Assembly: GCA_026398575.1 (NCBI GenBank)
Contig: JAPLSP010000039.1
Location: 1-19,585, forward strand
Length of the DNA stretch: 19,585 nucleotides
Source: Candidatus Sumerlaeota bacterium
Lineage (GTDB): Bacteria; Sumerlaeota; Sumerlaeia; JADFCT01
Direction: 5' to 3'
Program-made: the position numbers and the translations under genes
In this document: piece by piece, positions 1 through 7,338 of the stretch
How positions within the stretch are numbered: position 1 is the stretch's first letter
How the letters are laid out: each line of letters opens with the position of its first letter
The notes under the pieces: model-generated
What the model was told of the DNA's origin: nothing
Database searches by the model: none
Seen by the model: only the letters and a program-made list of their open reading frames with translations

Positions 1-14
1 CCCATCCTTACAAC

Positions 15-61
15 CTGGTCAGTTCGTGGCCTGGGGTACCCCCAGGCCACGAACTGACCAG
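15..61. repeat. Perfect 22-bp inverted repeat with 3-nt spacer
   Basis: Positions 15-36 and 40-61 are exact reverse complements over 22 bp, separated by the three bases TAC, with a KpnI-type GGTACC at the centre. As RNA this would fold into a very stable hairpin, but no T-tract follows on either strand, so it is not a normal intrinsic terminator. A frame open from the window edge to a TAA at 87-89 runs through the palindrome, so it may lie in the tail of a gene cut by the window edge. It could also be a transposon-end or REP-like element, or an assembly artefact. The perfect symmetry is seen directly; its role is unknown. Confidence 0.9.
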
Positions 62-136
62 CATCCTGACCGACAAGGAGCGGCATTAAAGCTACCTTAA
101 AGAACCCGTTTTTTTCTCTTGACACTGGGGAGTACC

Positions 137-322
137 TCACTTCTCGTTGTTGGCGACGCGAGCGCCCAGATAGCCTTCGAGTTTGACGGCGGAAGGCGAA
201 AGCCATTGCGCCGCATCGGGCATTCGCGCCGGAACCTTGAACGGCAGCGGCTCGACCGGCGCGCTCAAGGCGATGGGACCGGCGAACAACGGCAATACGG
301 CCAGGGCAAGGCAATTCCTCAT
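137..322 (-). pseudogene. N-terminal fragment of secreted DUF1680/GH127-like glycoside hydrolase
   Basis: This 61-residue frame starts at the ATG at 320-322, which has an AGGAGG Shine-Dalgarno six bases upstream; longer upstream starts have no such site. Residues 1-21 form a convincing signal peptide (MRNC, a hydrophobic core, then ALSA). Residues around 45-61 (KLEGYLGARVANNEK) resemble the segment near the N-terminus of DUF1680 (GH127 beta-L-arabinofuranosidase type) proteins, where the family continues with an NRLL-like stretch for about 600 more residues. Here a TGA follows the final Lys at once and the downstream DNA has no matching sequence. I read it as a truncated remnant, broken by rearrangement or insertion, rather than a working small protein. 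The family call rests on recalled resemblance. Confidence 0.55.
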
Positions 323-573
323 GGGGCGCCTCCTCATCGAATTTAACAATGCAAAATGTAAAATGAGAAATTGAAAACGAGACTGCGCGCGGCAGGCATA
401 AGATGCATAGCTGCGTAATCTTGTTGCCGGGATGGGTTGTTATTTTACATTTCTCATTTCTCATTTTTCATTTTACATTTAGTTGCGGCTTGCTACGATA
501 AGCAAGCGTTCCACGCGCTTAGCGTATGAGAATTAAGACAAACTTATGAGATCGTAATTTCGAATATAAGCAT
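323..573. other. Gene-free spacer with AT-rich repeated words
   Basis: No plausible gene is seen in these 251 bases. The stretch 354-366 is repeated in inverted orientation at 468-480 (13 bp exact), and 441-480 is a run of closely related ATTTTACATTT / TCATTTCTCATTT words. A 7-bp perfect hairpin sits at 488-507 with no T-tract. The spacer separates the start of the GH127 fragment from the end of the fused kinase gene and probably holds the fragment's former promoter, although no clear -35/-10 pair was found. Confidence 0.6.
354..480. repeat. Dispersed inverted AT-rich repeat (13 bp arms)
   Basis: The arms 354-366 (AAATGTAAAATGA) and 468-480 are exact reverse complements about 100 bases apart. 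The right arm is embedded in a patch (441-480) made of variants of the same words. Simple word-like intergenic repeats of this sort occur in many bacteria and are usually noncoding; no function is inferred here. Confidence 0.7.
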
Positions 574-2496
574 TTACGCGTTGCGAAAATCAATCATCGT
601 CTGGCGATAGGCTTCCGGCAGGCCGATATCAAAGCGCCGTCCGTGGACCACATAGCCGGCAAAACCATCTTGCTGGCGCATGCGGTCCAGGCACGAAGTC
701 AGCTGAAATTCCCCGCGTTCGCGGATGTTGTTGTGGATATGATCTTCGAGATACTGGAAAATCTGCGGACGCAGGACATATTGGCCAAACACCGTCAGAT
801 ACCTGTCGTCCTCAAGTCCGGCCACGCGCAAGTGCTCTCGCGCGTACTCCAGCTGCGGCTTTTCGGCAAATTCCGTCACCGATAGGACCGAGCCCTGTTC
901 CAGCCAGACGCCGCCTGCGCAGCCGAAGTTATGGATGACGTCTCCCGGCGTAATCTTCAATCCGACGACGCTGGTCCCCACGCGCTCGAATACGTCCAGC
1001 AGCTGCCGGGCGCATGAAGCCTCGACGTCCGAGGCGTAGAGGTGATCGCCCAGCAGGAGGAGGAACGGCTCATTATTGATCCATTCGCGGGCACAATAGA
1101 CCGCGTGGCCGAAGCCTTCCTGCACCGCTTGGGAGATAAAGGTGATCTTCGATCCGACCTCCAGCAGATACTGGCTGTAGGCCTGCTCTTCTTTTGACAG
1201 CTTGTTGAAATATTCGATCGGAGGCGGCACGCGGAAGTATTCCTCGAACAAGTCCACGTCGTTTTTCTGGGTGATGACGCCCACTTCTTCGATGCCCGCG
1301 CTTAAAGCTTCTTCGATGATCGAAAGGATGACGGGCTTGGCCCGCCCCTGGCGGTCAATGATGGGGAACAATTCTTTCTTGATGCCTTTGGTGGCCGGGA
1401 AGAGGCGCGTCCCGAATCCGGCGGCCGGGATGATCGCCTTGCGCACGCGGCGGCTGGCGCGCAGCGTCAGCTTCAGGCATTGCATCTTCAGATCGCGCTC
1501 GATGATCTCGACGACTTTTTGCTGGCTGGCTTCGTCTTTGGCGATGAATTGCGCCGAGCCGTCGCCCTGCGAGCCGACGCCCTTGCCGCCGTGGACGTAG
1601 GGTTTGAGGGGCTCATAATTGAGCGCTTTGTGGAGCGCGGGCGCGGTCAGCTGCGAGGGACAGGCCGGCTGCAAATAGCGGTCGAATTCCGCCTGCGCCT
1701 CGGTCATCAGCGCGCCCAGTTGCGGCGCATCGCCCGCCTTCAGCGCTTCGAAGGCCTGGTTTGCGAGGCGCGCGTTGATGGGGCCCAGATACTTTTGGAC
1801 GCCGCGCTGCGTTTCGCCTTCCGCGAACGGATAGCAATGGTTGAGGCGGTTGAGGATTTCCTTCGTGTCCTTGCCCGCGCATAGGTCCACGATGACGTAA
1901 TGTAAATCCTTGGCGACGGAGATTTCCTTCACCTCGATGCGTTCGCCATCGTAAACCATCAGGATAGGCCGTTCGCCGTATGCGCAGCCTTGATCCATGC
2001 GTCCGCACCGCGAAGGCGTGGTGATTTCGCCCATATAGGCGTATTCCATCTCGCCGCGGATGGTCATCTTCAGGTCGTAGATGCGGTTGAAGGCGCGCGC
2101 CACCAGAACGCAGATCGCCGCGCTGGAGGAAAGCCCTTTCTTGACGGGCAGGTCGGTCAGGTAGTTATCTATCTCAATCCCGCCGACGCGGTAATGGGTC
2201 TGAATCTGATAGACCACGCCGGCCACGTAGCTGAAGAAGCCGCCTTTTTCCGCTTCCGCCAGCAACGCATCGGGCGTCATGACGATTTCGAACGGCCCGT
2301 GCCGCGTCCCATCGCTGAGCGAGGCGCGCAGGATGATCTTGTTGGGATGGGGTTTGACTTCGGCGTAAAGGCCCTGATTGGTTCCCGCGATCAGGGTATA
2401 GCCTTTTTCCAGCGCGGCGTTGATGCGGCGATAACCGCCCGCCCAGTCGCTGTGTTCGCCAAACAGGCAGATGCGTCCCGGAACGAAGATTTTCAT
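574..2496 (-). CDS. Fused GHMP sugar kinase / GalU-type nucleotidyltransferase
   Basis: This 640-residue protein joins two enzymes. Residues 1-345 are a GHMP kinase: motif 1 at 6-22 (PGRICLFGEHSDWAGGY), the phosphate-binding GLSSSAA at 121-127, an RMDQ motif near 166-169, and the Gly-rich motif 3 near 303-317. Residues 352-640 are a sugar-1-phosphate nucleotidyltransferase most like GalU, with AAGFGTRLFP at 358-367, GDHLY at 483-487, EKP at 545-547 and FDIG at 622-625. The predicted work is sugar to sugar-1-phosphate (ATP) and then to an NDP-sugar, probably UDP-linked, as in salvage of galactose, uronic acid or a similar sugar; the substrate cannot be read from sequence. The bifunctional fucokinase/GDP-fucose pyrophosphorylase has the reverse domain order. 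The gene lies 39 bp after scpB on the same strand. The ATG is preceded by AAGGA at about 10 nt. Confidence 0.88.
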   Translation of the reverse strand: MKIFVPGRICLFGEHSDWAGGYRRINAALEKGYTLIAGTNQGLYAEVKPHPNKIILRASLSDGTRHGPFEIVMTPDALLAEAEKGGFFSYVAGVVYQIQTHYRVGGIEIDNYLTDLPVKKGLSSSAAICVLVARAFNRIYDLKMTIRGEMEYAYMGEITTPSRCGRMDQGCAYGERPILMVYDGERIEVKEISVAKDLHYVIVDLCAGKDTKEILNRLNHCYPFAEGETQRGVQKYLGPINARLANQAFEALKAGDAPQLGALMTEAQAEFDRYLQPACPSQLTAPALHKALNYEPLKPYVHGGKGVGSQGDGSAQFIAKDEASQQKVVEIIERDLKMQCLKLTLRASRRVRKAIIPAAGFGTRLFPATKGIKKELFPIIDRQGRAKPVILSIIEEALSAGIEEVGVITQKNDVDLFEEYFRVPPPIEYFNKLSKEEQAYSQYLLEVGSKITFISQAVQEGFGHAVYCAREWINNEPFLLLLGDHLYASDVEASCARQLLDVFERVGTSVVGLKITPGDVIHNFGCAGGVWLEQGSVLSVTEFAEKPQLEYAREHLRVAGLEDDRYLTVFGQYVLRPQIFQYLEDHIHNNIRERGEFQLTSCLDRMRQQDGFAGYVVHGRRFDIGLPEAYRQTMIDFRNA

Positions 2497-2535
2497 AGAG
2501 CTTTATCCTTGGGGTTATATTGGTCGCGCCCAATT

Positions 2536-3969
2536 TCACGGCTTTGAAGAGCCTCGATCTTCATCCTCTTCCTCATCATCCTCATCCATATCTTCATCGT
2601 CATCGTCATCTTCTTCATCGTCCTTGTCGTCCTCGTCGTCTTCATCCTCTTCCCCATCCTCATCGTCATCGTCATCCACATCCTCTCCCCCATTTTCATC
2701 ATCCTCTTCCTCATCCTCTTCCTCATCCTCCCAATCCGTTCTTTCTTTATCTTTTTCGTTGGCCTCTTCTTCATCAGCCGCTTTTTCGCCGCTTTCTTTA
2801 TCCCAGTCTTCTGTTGCTTTTTCAGTTTCCATTATGGCGGACGGTGCGGATGCGCTAACATCCTGCGGCGCTTCTTGCGGAGGTTCCGGCTGGGCATACA
2901 TTTCGCGGAGATCGCCGATGGACGGCAGATCGGCCAGCGAGTTCAGACCAAAGGCTTTGAGAAAGTTTTGCGTCGTGCGGTACTGCATGGGACGGCCAAT
3001 GACCTCGCGCCGGTCGCGCGCGTCCACCAGCTCCATGTCCAGCAACGTCCGCAGCACGCCGGAGGAATCCACGCCGCGAATAGCGTCTATCTCGGCTTTG
3101 ATGACCGGCTGGCGATATGCGACAATGGCCAGCGTCTCCAGCATGATCTTGGTCAGGGAGCGGCGCCTGCGGCCCTTGTGAAGCGCCATGATCCAGTCGG
3201 CGTATTCGGACCGCGTGGCCATCAGCCAGCCGCCGGCCACCTCCATGATCTTCAAGCCGCGTCCTTCATAATCGCGATCCAGTTCCGCCAAGAGCGCCTT
3301 GAGGCCGTCTTCATCCATTGGATGAATGATCTTCAGCAGGCGCTTGGTTGGCATCGGCTCCGTCGTCGTGAAAAGCAGGCCTTCCAGAATCGCCTTGGCC
3401 TGCTGGGGAGAGGTTATCGGAGGAATGGGCGCTTGCTTTTCATTCTCCGCTTCTTCTTCGTCTGATTCTTCTTCGGTTGATTCTTCTTCGTCCGCTTGGT
3501 CGTCCTCCGCTTTATGCTTTTCCGCTTCCTGCTTGTCCGCTTCCTCCGCTACCGCTTCGGGTTCGCTTGGTTCTTCCTTCTCGGCCTGCGGTTCGTATGC
3601 CGGCTCTCCCTCCGCTTGCGGCTCGACGGCTTGCGCTTCGGGCAGCTGGGCTTCGGGCGCGGATTCTTCAGGCGCTTCCTGGGCTATGGTCGTAGACTCC
3701 GCGCTCTGGGGGGACGGCGTTTCCTGCGGCGCCGGCGCCTCGGCGGCTATTACAATTTGATCGGCGGATTCGGTCTGCTTACGCGGACAGCCCCGGCGTT
3801 TTGTCTCCGTCTTCTCTGTCTTCGACGCCTTGGCCGGCGCCGGCTTCTTCAGCGCTTTCGACTTCTTCGTCGTCTGCGGCTCCGGCTTCTCCGGCGTCAT
3901 CTCCTCCGGCGTCTCCGCTTGCGGGCTCGGCTTCCGCGGTTCTTTCGGCTTCCTGGTTTTCTTGCTCAT
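2536..3969 (-). CDS. scpB: Segregation and condensation protein B, with long extensions
   Basis: ScpB is the winged-helix kleisin-binding subunit of the SMC-ScpAB condensin that compacts and segregates the chromosome. The family core spans about residues 184-355 of 477, including the LETLAIVAYRQPV segment near 278-289, the DSSGVLRTLL segment and the IGRPMQYRTT segment near 324-333. Typical ScpB is about 180-200 residues, so more than half of this protein is extension. Residues 1-65 are Lys/Pro-rich and basic, 70-180 are Glu/Ala/Pro-rich, and 412-471 are almost entirely Asp and Glu. Between Met24 and Met207 no ATG, GTG or TTG was found in frame at the positions I examined, so translation should begin inside the end of scpA. 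The ATG at 3969 has an AGGA about 12 nt upstream. The core call is firm; the role of the tails is unknown. Confidence 0.93.
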   Translation of the reverse strand: MSKKTRKPKEPRKPSPQAETPEEMTPEKPEPQTTKKSKALKKPAPAKASKTEKTETKRRGCPRKQTESADQIVIAAEAPAPQETPSPQSAESTTIAQEAPEESAPEAQLPEAQAVEPQAEGEPAYEPQAEKEEPSEPEAVAEEADKQEAEKHKAEDDQADEEESTEEESDEEEAENEKQAPIPPITSPQQAKAILEGLLFTTTEPMPTKRLLKIIHPMDEDGLKALLAELDRDYEGRGLKIMEVAGGWLMATRSEYADWIMALHKGRRRRSLTKIMLETLAIVAYRQPVIKAEIDAIRGVDSSGVLRTLLDMELVDARDRREVIGRPMQYRTTQNFLKAFGLNSLADLPSIGDLREMYAQPEPPQEAPQDVSASAPSAIMETEKATEDWDKESGEKAADEEEANEKDKERTDWEDEEEDEEEDDENGGEDVDDDDDEDGEEDEDDEDDKDDEEDDDDDEDMDEDDEEEDEDRGSSKP

Positions 3970-4756
3970 GATGATTCAAATCCTGAGGTGGGGCGGCCTG
4001 TTCGCCGCCGTTGATTTCCTCTTTAATGGAATAGATTCGGATTTCTTTCTCCGGTCCGGGTTGCGCCACGCGAGCGCGTTTGAGACGGATGAGTTCCAGC
4101 AGGCCCAAGAAGGTGACGATGATTTCCATCTTGTTCAGGCACCGCTCGAATTCCTCTATAACGTCCAGCTCGCCCGTCTCATTCAGCCGCGCCTGAAGAT
4201 ATTCGATCTTGTCTTCGACTTTATATTCTTCGTAAAGCGTGGTGTGAGGACTACGATTTTCGACGTAACGCAGGACGCCGGCCATGGCCTCGAAGAGCAG
4301 CTGCATATCGCCCCGCACAACCTCCCGGCCTTCTTCGGGAACGAAAAACTCCGGCATCTTGTAGCGATAAAAAACGCCGGAGGATTGCTCTTCGAGCTGT
4401 TTGAGCTCCGTGACGATTTCTTTGAACGAACGATATTCGATCAATTTTTCCAGCAGCTCGCGCGCCGTCAGGAGTTCGTCAATCTCCTCTTCCTCTTCCT
4501 CCTCCTCGTCGCCCAAATCGGGCAGGAGATAGCGCGCCTTGATCTGCAGGAGCGTGGCGGCCACGACGAGGAAATCGCCGGCCACGTCCAGGTCCATCGC
4601 GCGCATTTTTTCGATGTGCTGTAAATATTGCAGCGTCAGCTTGGCCAGCGAGATGTCGGTGATCTCCATCTCGTTGATCTTGACGAGATGCAGCAGCAGA
4701 TCGAAAGGCCCTTCAAATTGGGGCAATTTGACGCGATATTCGGTTTCAACGGTCAC
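3779..4756 (-). CDS. scpA: Segregation and condensation protein A (kleisin)
   Basis: ScpA is the kleisin that bridges the SMC heads and recruits ScpB. The N-terminal SMC-binding region is clear: FEGPFDLLLHLV at 14-25, DISLAKLTLQYL at 34-45, then FLVVAATLLQIKARYLLP at 62-79. The C-terminal winged helix ends near residue 247 (EIRIYSIKEEI). Two features are unusual. An acidic run at 83-90 (eight Glu in a row after Asp) extends the loop after the first domain, and about 75 residues of Ala/Glu/Gly/Asp-rich tail follow the core. The tail from residue 263 onward is encoded in DNA shared with the start of scpB. The start is a GTG at 4754-4756 with AGGA about 10 nt upstream; it fits the family start and no better in-frame ATG was seen. 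Confidence 0.93.
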   Translation of the reverse strand: MTVETEYRVKLPQFEGPFDLLLHLVKINEMEITDISLAKLTLQYLQHIEKMRAMDLDVAGDFLVVAATLLQIKARYLLPDLGDEEEEEEEEIDELLTARELLEKLIEYRSFKEIVTELKQLEEQSSGVFYRYKMPEFFVPEEGREVVRGDMQLLFEAMAGVLRYVENRSPHTTLYEEYKVEDKIEYLQARLNETGELDVIEEFERCLNKMEIIVTFLGLLELIRLKRARVAQPGPEKEIRIYSIKEEINGGEQAAPPQDLNHHEQENQEAERTAEAEPASGDAGGDDAGEAGAADDEEVESAEEAGAGQGVEDREDGDKTPGLSA

Positions 4757-4872
4757 AGACGCTGGTCCTGGGCTCTTGGGATGCGTGTGCGGCGGAATAG
4801 CCGCGAAAAAAACAGTCTAGTGAAGAGCGAAGGGCAAAGTCAAAGGGACTTCGCCACACAACCTGAAGGTTG

Positions 4873-4906
4873 AACTCCAAACTCGGAACTCGGAACTCGG
4901 AACTCA
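4873..4906. repeat. Short tandem repeat of a 7-bp unit
   Basis: Five consecutive 7-mers are seen: AACTCCA, three exact copies of AACTCGG, and AACTCAT. They lie directly beyond the argC stop codon, in the 150-bp gap before scpA. Slippage-type noncoding repeat; no hairpin or T-tract makes it a terminator. Confidence 0.85.
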
Positions 4907-5956
4907 TCAGCACGGGTGCAGCCCTGCGAACGATAGGCCCGCCGTTTCATCGAAGCCGCACATGATGTTCATTGCCTGAATCGCGTTGCCTGCTGTGCCT
5001 TTCATCAGGTTGTCTATTGCCGCTATGACCACGATGCGGCCATTGTCCGGGTCCGCCTCGAAACCAACGTCACAGTAGTTCGAGCCCGAAAGGATCTTCG
5101 GCTCCGGATAGCGATAGATACCCTGCTGGTCCTTGACGATGCGCACGAACGGCTCGCTGCCATATTGCGCGCGGAAGATGCGCCATAGTTCCTTGTCGGT
5201 CACCGGCTTGCGAACAAAGACGTGCAGCGTCGCCAGGATGCCGCGCACCATTTCAATCGTCGTCACCGACATCAGGACCTTCGAGGTGTCGGTCCATCCC
5301 GTTACCATCAGCACTTCGGCGGTGTGGCGATGTCCGGCGGGCGAGAACGAACGCACGCATCCCGACCGCTCGGGATGGTGCGACGCCAGCGAGGGCTTGT
5401 TTCCGCCCTCGGATGAGCCGGCCTTGATATCTGCAACGACGCGCTCGATCTCGACCTGCCCGCTCTTTACCAGAGGCAGCAATCCCATGATCGTGGCCGT
5501 GGCGTTGCAGCCGGCGCCCGTGGCGTAGCGCGCCGTCTTGAGCTTTTCGCGATTGACCTCGGGGATGCCATAGACGAACTGCTCGAGCAATTCGGGATGC
5601 GAATGCGGCTCGCCGTACCACTTCGGATAGTCCGCCGGATTCGACAGCCGGAAGTCCGAGCTCAGGTCAATGACCTTGTCCGCTTTCTTCATGAACTCCG
5701 GCATCTTGGCCATCGCCATTCCATGCGGCAGACCAACGAAGAGCACGTCGCACGGTTCGAGCTGCTCGACGCCGCAGAACTTCAGCGTCGTACGCCCGCG
5801 CAGGTTGGGATGTACCGACTGGACATACTTGCCCATGTTGGAGTTAGAGGTCGCTTGTTTGACCGTTACATTGGGGTGGTCCAGAAGCAGCCGAAGCGTT
5901 TCGCCGCCGGCGTAACCGGAAGCCCCAATGATCGAAGCCGTGATGCGGTTGGACAT
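4907..5956 (-). CDS. argC: N-acyl-gamma-glutamyl/aminoadipyl-phosphate reductase (ArgC/LysY type)
   Basis: This NADPH-dependent reductase turns an acyl phosphate into a semialdehyde in arginine or lysine biosynthesis. The Rossmann motif GASGYAGGETLRLL is at 11-24, the catalytic Cys is Cys150 in GAGCNATATI, and the substrate-binding HRHTAE lies at 209-214. The length (349) is normal. The context of the catalytic Cys (GCNATA) and the SHHPERSG segment at 192-199 resemble LysY/ArgC of archaea and Thermus, which act on LysW carrier-protein-bound intermediates. Classical ArgC has NPGCYPT instead. So the true substrate may be LysW-aminoadipyl or LysW-glutamyl phosphate, or plain N-acetylglutamyl phosphate. 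The ATG has AAGGA about 11 nt upstream. It is the first gene of the minus-strand cluster and is divergent from the wecA-like gene. Confidence 0.9.
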   Translation of the reverse strand: MSNRITASIIGASGYAGGETLRLLLDHPNVTVKQATSNSNMGKYVQSVHPNLRGRTTLKFCGVEQLEPCDVLFVGLPHGMAMAKMPEFMKKADKVIDLSSDFRLSNPADYPKWYGEPHSHPELLEQFVYGIPEVNREKLKTARYATGAGCNATATIMGLLPLVKSGQVEIERVVADIKAGSSEGGNKPSLASHHPERSGCVRSFSPAGHRHTAEVLMVTGWTDTSKVLMSVTTIEMVRGILATLHVFVRKPVTDKELWRIFRAQYGSEPFVRIVKDQQGIYRYPEPKILSGSNYCDVGFEADPDNGRIVVIAAIDNLMKGTAGNAIQAMNIMCGFDETAGLSFAGLHPC

Positions 5957-6192
5957 AATTCGCTATCCTTGGATTTCAATAATAATAGGCGCCAAAGTCT
6001 GCGAGCCGGACCGCCATCCGTCAACCGGAAAGACGCCCGGGGGATGAAATAAGTAATGCCACATTTGAATTGATGGCATTGACACAGGCGCAGGAGATTG
6101 GGTTCAATCCCGAGAAGGCAGTTTAATATCAAGCGATGGCGCGCGCTCCTGCTGCGTTTTCTTTATCCGCTCCCGCGCAAGGTTTTCATTTT
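5957..6192. other. Divergent intergenic region between argC and wecA-like gene
   Basis: These 236 bases separate two divergently transcribed genes and must carry promoters for both. A TATTAT -10-like element is read on the minus strand just upstream of argC, but no good -35 is spaced from it. Nothing I could call an operator or riboswitch was recognised. Confidence 0.4.
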
Positions 6193-7338
6193 ATGTTCTG
6201 GCTTTGTGTCTATTCCGCGATTCTGATTCAGACCTTTGTCGCGGCGCTGGCTTTCACGCCGCTGGCGCGCAAGTGGGCGTGGCGATGGGGGTTGGTGGAT
6301 CATCCGGGCGAACGCAAGGTGCATTGGGTCGCGACGCCGCGGTCGGGAGGGGGCGCCATTTATGCGGCGTTTGTTGGATCGCTGCTGGTTGATTTCCTGA
6401 TTTTCGCGCTGCTCGTGCACGGCGACTTCGAGGGCGAGCGTCTCGCGCCTTACCGCGCCAATCTGATCAAGGTGGCGCCGGGCTTCATCGCGATTCTGGC
6501 GGGCCTGACGATGGTCTTCGCGCTGGGATTCATTGACGACCGCCGCCCGCTGGGGCCGCTGACAAAACTTGCCGGGCAGATCCTCGCAGTCATGCCGTTG
6601 CTCTTCACAGGGGTGCGGATTGATCTTTTCCTCCACAACTGGCTGCCGGCGCCGTTGGCCTGGGTGGGCGGCGCGCTCCTGACGATCGCGTGGGTGACGC
6701 TGCTGACCAACGCAATGAATTTTCTGGACAACATGGATGGGCTCGCCGGGGGCGTGGGATGCGTCATCAGCCTCGTGCTGGCGGGATTCTCCGTGATGCA
6801 CGGACATGTATTCATGACGATCGCCTACCTGGCGCTGGCCGGCGCACTGCTGGGGTTCCTGCGCTACAACTGGCGCCCGGCCAGCATTTTCATGGGCGAT
6901 AGCGGCAGCCTCACCATCGGTTACGCGCTGGCGGCCCTGACGATCAACTCGCGATTTTATGAAGCCGCATTCAAGGACGATACCGGCGCAATCGTGGAAG
7001 CCGGCGCACGGACAGGGCTGGCGGTCCTGATTCCGTTGATCGTGATGGGCGTGCCGATCTTCGACACCGTCTCCGTCGTTTTCATCCGCTGGCGGCGCGG
7101 CGCTCCCTTGATGAAAGGCGACACAAACCACCTCTCGCATCGGCTGGTCGCGCTGGGATTCAGCAAGCCGCAGGCCGTCGCGTTCATCTGCGTTTTGACC
7201 CTCGTGACCGCGCTCATGGCGCTGCCGTTGCGCTATCTACCGCTGGCGCCCGCCCTGCTTCACATCGCCGGCGTGGGCGCGCTGTTTGTCTTGATCTTCA
7301 TCATGGAGCGCGTCGCCCGGCGCAAGGTTGAGAAATAG
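6193..7338 (+). CDS. WecA/TagO-type polyprenyl-phosphate sugar-1-phosphate transferase
   Basis: This is an integral membrane enzyme of the MraY/WecA family (glycosyltransferase family 4). It moves a sugar-1-phosphate, usually GlcNAc-1-P from UDP-GlcNAc, to undecaprenyl phosphate and so starts synthesis of a surface polysaccharide or teichoic-type polymer. Family motifs are in order: GLVDHPGERKVH at 33-44, the Asp pair in GFIDDRRPLGP at 112-122, NFLDNMDGLAGG at 176-187, FMGDSGSL at 233-240, and the HLSHRL loop at 313-318. About ten hydrophobic segments are visible. I chose the ATG at 6193 because translation then starts directly at the first membrane helix. The frame stays open to an ATG at 6136, but those 19 extra residues are unlike the family. 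Whether the sugar is GlcNAc or another cannot be told. Confidence 0.9.
   Translation: MFWLCVYSAILIQTFVAALAFTPLARKWAWRWGLVDHPGERKVHWVATPRSGGGAIYAAFVGSLLVDFLIFALLVHGDFEGERLAPYRANLIKVAPGFIAILAGLTMVFALGFIDDRRPLGPLTKLAGQILAVMPLLFTGVRIDLFLHNWLPAPLAWVGGALLTIAWVTLLTNAMNFLDNMDGLAGGVGCVISLVLAGFSVMHGHVFMTIAYLALAGALLGFLRYNWRPASIFMGDSGSLTIGYALAALTINSRFYEAAFKDDTGAIVEAGARTGLAVLIPLIVMGVPIFDTVSVVFIRWRRGAPLMKGDTNHLSHRLVALGFSKPQAVAFICVLTLVTALMALPLRYLPLAPALLHIAGVGALFVLIFIMERVARRKVEK

Noticed and set aside
488..507. 7-bp perfect hairpin downstream of the fused kinase gene
   Set aside because: No T-tract follows on the minus strand and it is about 70 bases past the stop; too weak to call a terminator.
2471..3181. 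Plus-strand frame of 236 codons with very long poly-Ser stretches
   Set aside because: It is the antisense reading of the Asp/Glu-coding tract of scpB; Ser codons arise simply from complementing GAN runs.
6100..6111. GGGTTCAATCCC resembling a tRNA T-arm
   Set aside because: No matching acceptor, D or anticodon arm is found in the surrounding bases, so it is not a tRNA gene and the match is likely chance.
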